NCBI GenBank assembly: GCA_037446605.1
Contig: JBBIIE010000230.1
Span: 1 to 5,260, forward strand
Length of the DNA stretch: 5,260 nt
Origin: JANXAZ01 sp037446605
GTDB taxonomy: Bacteria > Pseudomonadota > Alphaproteobacteria > Geminicoccales > Geminicoccaceae
Reading direction: 5' to 3'
This document shows positions 4,481-5,260 of the stretch, piece by piece (positions within the stretch are counted from its first letter, which is position 1; the number at the start of each line of letters is the position of its first letter). Made by a program: the position numbers and the translations under genes. The notes under the pieces are model-generated. The model saw only the letters and a list, made by a program, of their open reading frames with translations, searched no databases and was not told the DNA's origin.

Positions 4481-5260
4481 ATGCAGGCACCCCGCGTGCG
4501 GACCGCGGCCGAGGCGCTGCTCGTACGCCTCGCCCAGCGCGGCGTCGCGCATCTCCTCGCCAACCCGGGCACCGACTTCGCGCCGCTGATCGAGGGCCTC
4601 TGCCGCCTCGCGGCCGAAGGCGTGCCGGTTCCCGAGCCGCTGCCGATCGCCCACGAGACCTGCGCGGTCGCCATGGCGCACGGCTACTGGCTCGCCACCG
4701 GCAGCCCGGCGGCGGTGATGCTGCACACCAATGTCGGCCTCGCCAACGCCGTCATGGGGCTGATCAACGCCGCCGCCGACGAGGTGCCGCTGCTCGTGCT
4801 CTCCGGCCGCACGCCAGTGACCGAGGAGGGTCGGTTCGGCTCGCGCGACCTGCCCATCCACTGGGGCCAGGAGATGCGCGATCAGGCCGCGATGCTGCGC
4901 GAGACCTGCAAGTGGGACTACGAGCTGCGCTTTCCGGAGCAGGCGGCCGAGCTGGTCGACCGCGCGCTCGCGATCGCGACGAGCGCGCCCATGGGGCCGG
5001 TCTATCTGAGCCTGCCGCGCGAGGTGCTGTGCGCGCCGCACGAGACCGAGCTCGCGAGCGCGCCGCGGCAGGTGGCGGCGGAACCGGCGCGGCCCGCCCC
5101 AGCCGCGATCGCCACCGCGGCCGGCTGGCTGGCCGCGGCCGAGCGGCCGCTCCTGATCGCCCAGCGCAGCGGTCGGGATGCGGCCGGCATGGCCGCCCTG
5201 GCGCGGCTCGCCGAGCTCGCCGCGGCGCCGGTGGTCGAGCATTGGCCGGTGCGCATCTCG
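4481..5260 (+). CDS. thiamine-diphosphate-dependent enzyme, acetolactate-synthase-like (5' part)
   Basis: The first 260 codons of a gene that runs off the right edge with no stop; family members are usually about 540-580 residues. It belongs to the acetolactate synthase/pyruvate oxidase-type TPP enzymes. Residues about 5-175 form the N-terminal pyrimidine-binding domain, with GVAHLLANPGTDFAP (21-35) and the HET motif (58-60), whose Glu59 is the expected TPP-activating glutamate. They also include AHGYWLATG, HTNVGLANAVMGLINAA, PLLVLSGRTPVTEEGR and GPVYLSLPREVL. From about residue 205 the central domain begins (AAGWLAAAERPLLIAQRSGR). The C-terminal TPP/Mg-binding GDG...NN motif would be beyond the window. 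The conserved blocks fit the uncharacterised 'thiamine pyrophosphate-requiring' group better than biosynthetic IlvB, so the substrate is unknown. The start is ATG 4481 with GGGAGG (4471-4476) four bases upstream. Confidence 0.9.
   Translation, partial: MQAPRVRTAAEALLVRLAQRGVAHLLANPGTDFAPLIEGLCRLAAEGVPVPEPLPIAHETCAVAMAHGYWLATGSPAAVMLHTNVGLANAVMGLINAAADEVPLLVLSGRTPVTEEGRFGSRDLPIHWGQEMRDQAAMLRETCKWDYELRFPEQAAELVDRALAIATSAPMGPVYLSLPREVLCAPHETELASAPRQVAAEPARPAPAAIATAAGWLAAAERPLLIAQRSGRDAAGMAALARLAELAAAPVVEHWPVRIS

Noticed and set aside
4016..5242. Long minus-strand open frame across the parE start and the TPP enzyme
   Set aside because: It is antisense to a clear TPP-enzyme coding region and out of frame with parE. 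The product shows no recognisable motif.

Overview
This is a very GC-rich window (above 70% by eye, almost every third codon position G or C). It contains a housekeeping topoisomerase IV gene, a bacterial N-degron transferase gene, several tiny unrecognised genes and the start of a thiamine-diphosphate enzyme gene. The ParE type, the Bpt-type transferase and the base composition fit a high-GC alphaproteobacterium, perhaps Rhodospirillales-like. That placement is inferred from protein style and is not proven.

Layout, left to right. Positions 1-99 hold no gene I can defend, but 67-89 is a strong GC hairpin just past the end of the first gene. On the minus strand, transcribed right to left, lie a 73-aa two-helix membrane protein (1646-1425), bpt with a TTG start (1319-558) and a 133-aa protein with a C-terminal 20-residue repeat (501-100). 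These three may be co-transcribed, with gaps of 105 and 56 bases. A 95-aa gene with a C-terminal hydrophobic tail runs the other way (1712-1999) from a near-consensus sigma-70 promoter (1658-1686), and a 15-bp palindrome sits over the -10 box. It converges on a 71-aa single-helix gene (2220-2005). Both stop codons lie inside one shared 12-bp hairpin stem. parE follows on the minus strand (4349-2358). Divergent from it, a thiamine-diphosphate-dependent enzyme gene starts at 4481 and runs off the right edge.

Functionally, parE supplies the ATPase/Toprim half of the chromosome-decatenating topoisomerase IV. bpt tags proteins with N-terminal Asp or Glu with leucine for ClpS/ClpAP degradation. The three small membrane-type proteins and the repeat protein have no function I can assign. 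I see no mobile element, CRISPR array, tRNA or rRNA. The least ordinary signals are the repeat protein and its possibly occluded ribosome site, the palindrome on the divergent promoter, and the U-tract-less hairpins placed on or beside stop codons. I do not see a clearly new multi-gene system.
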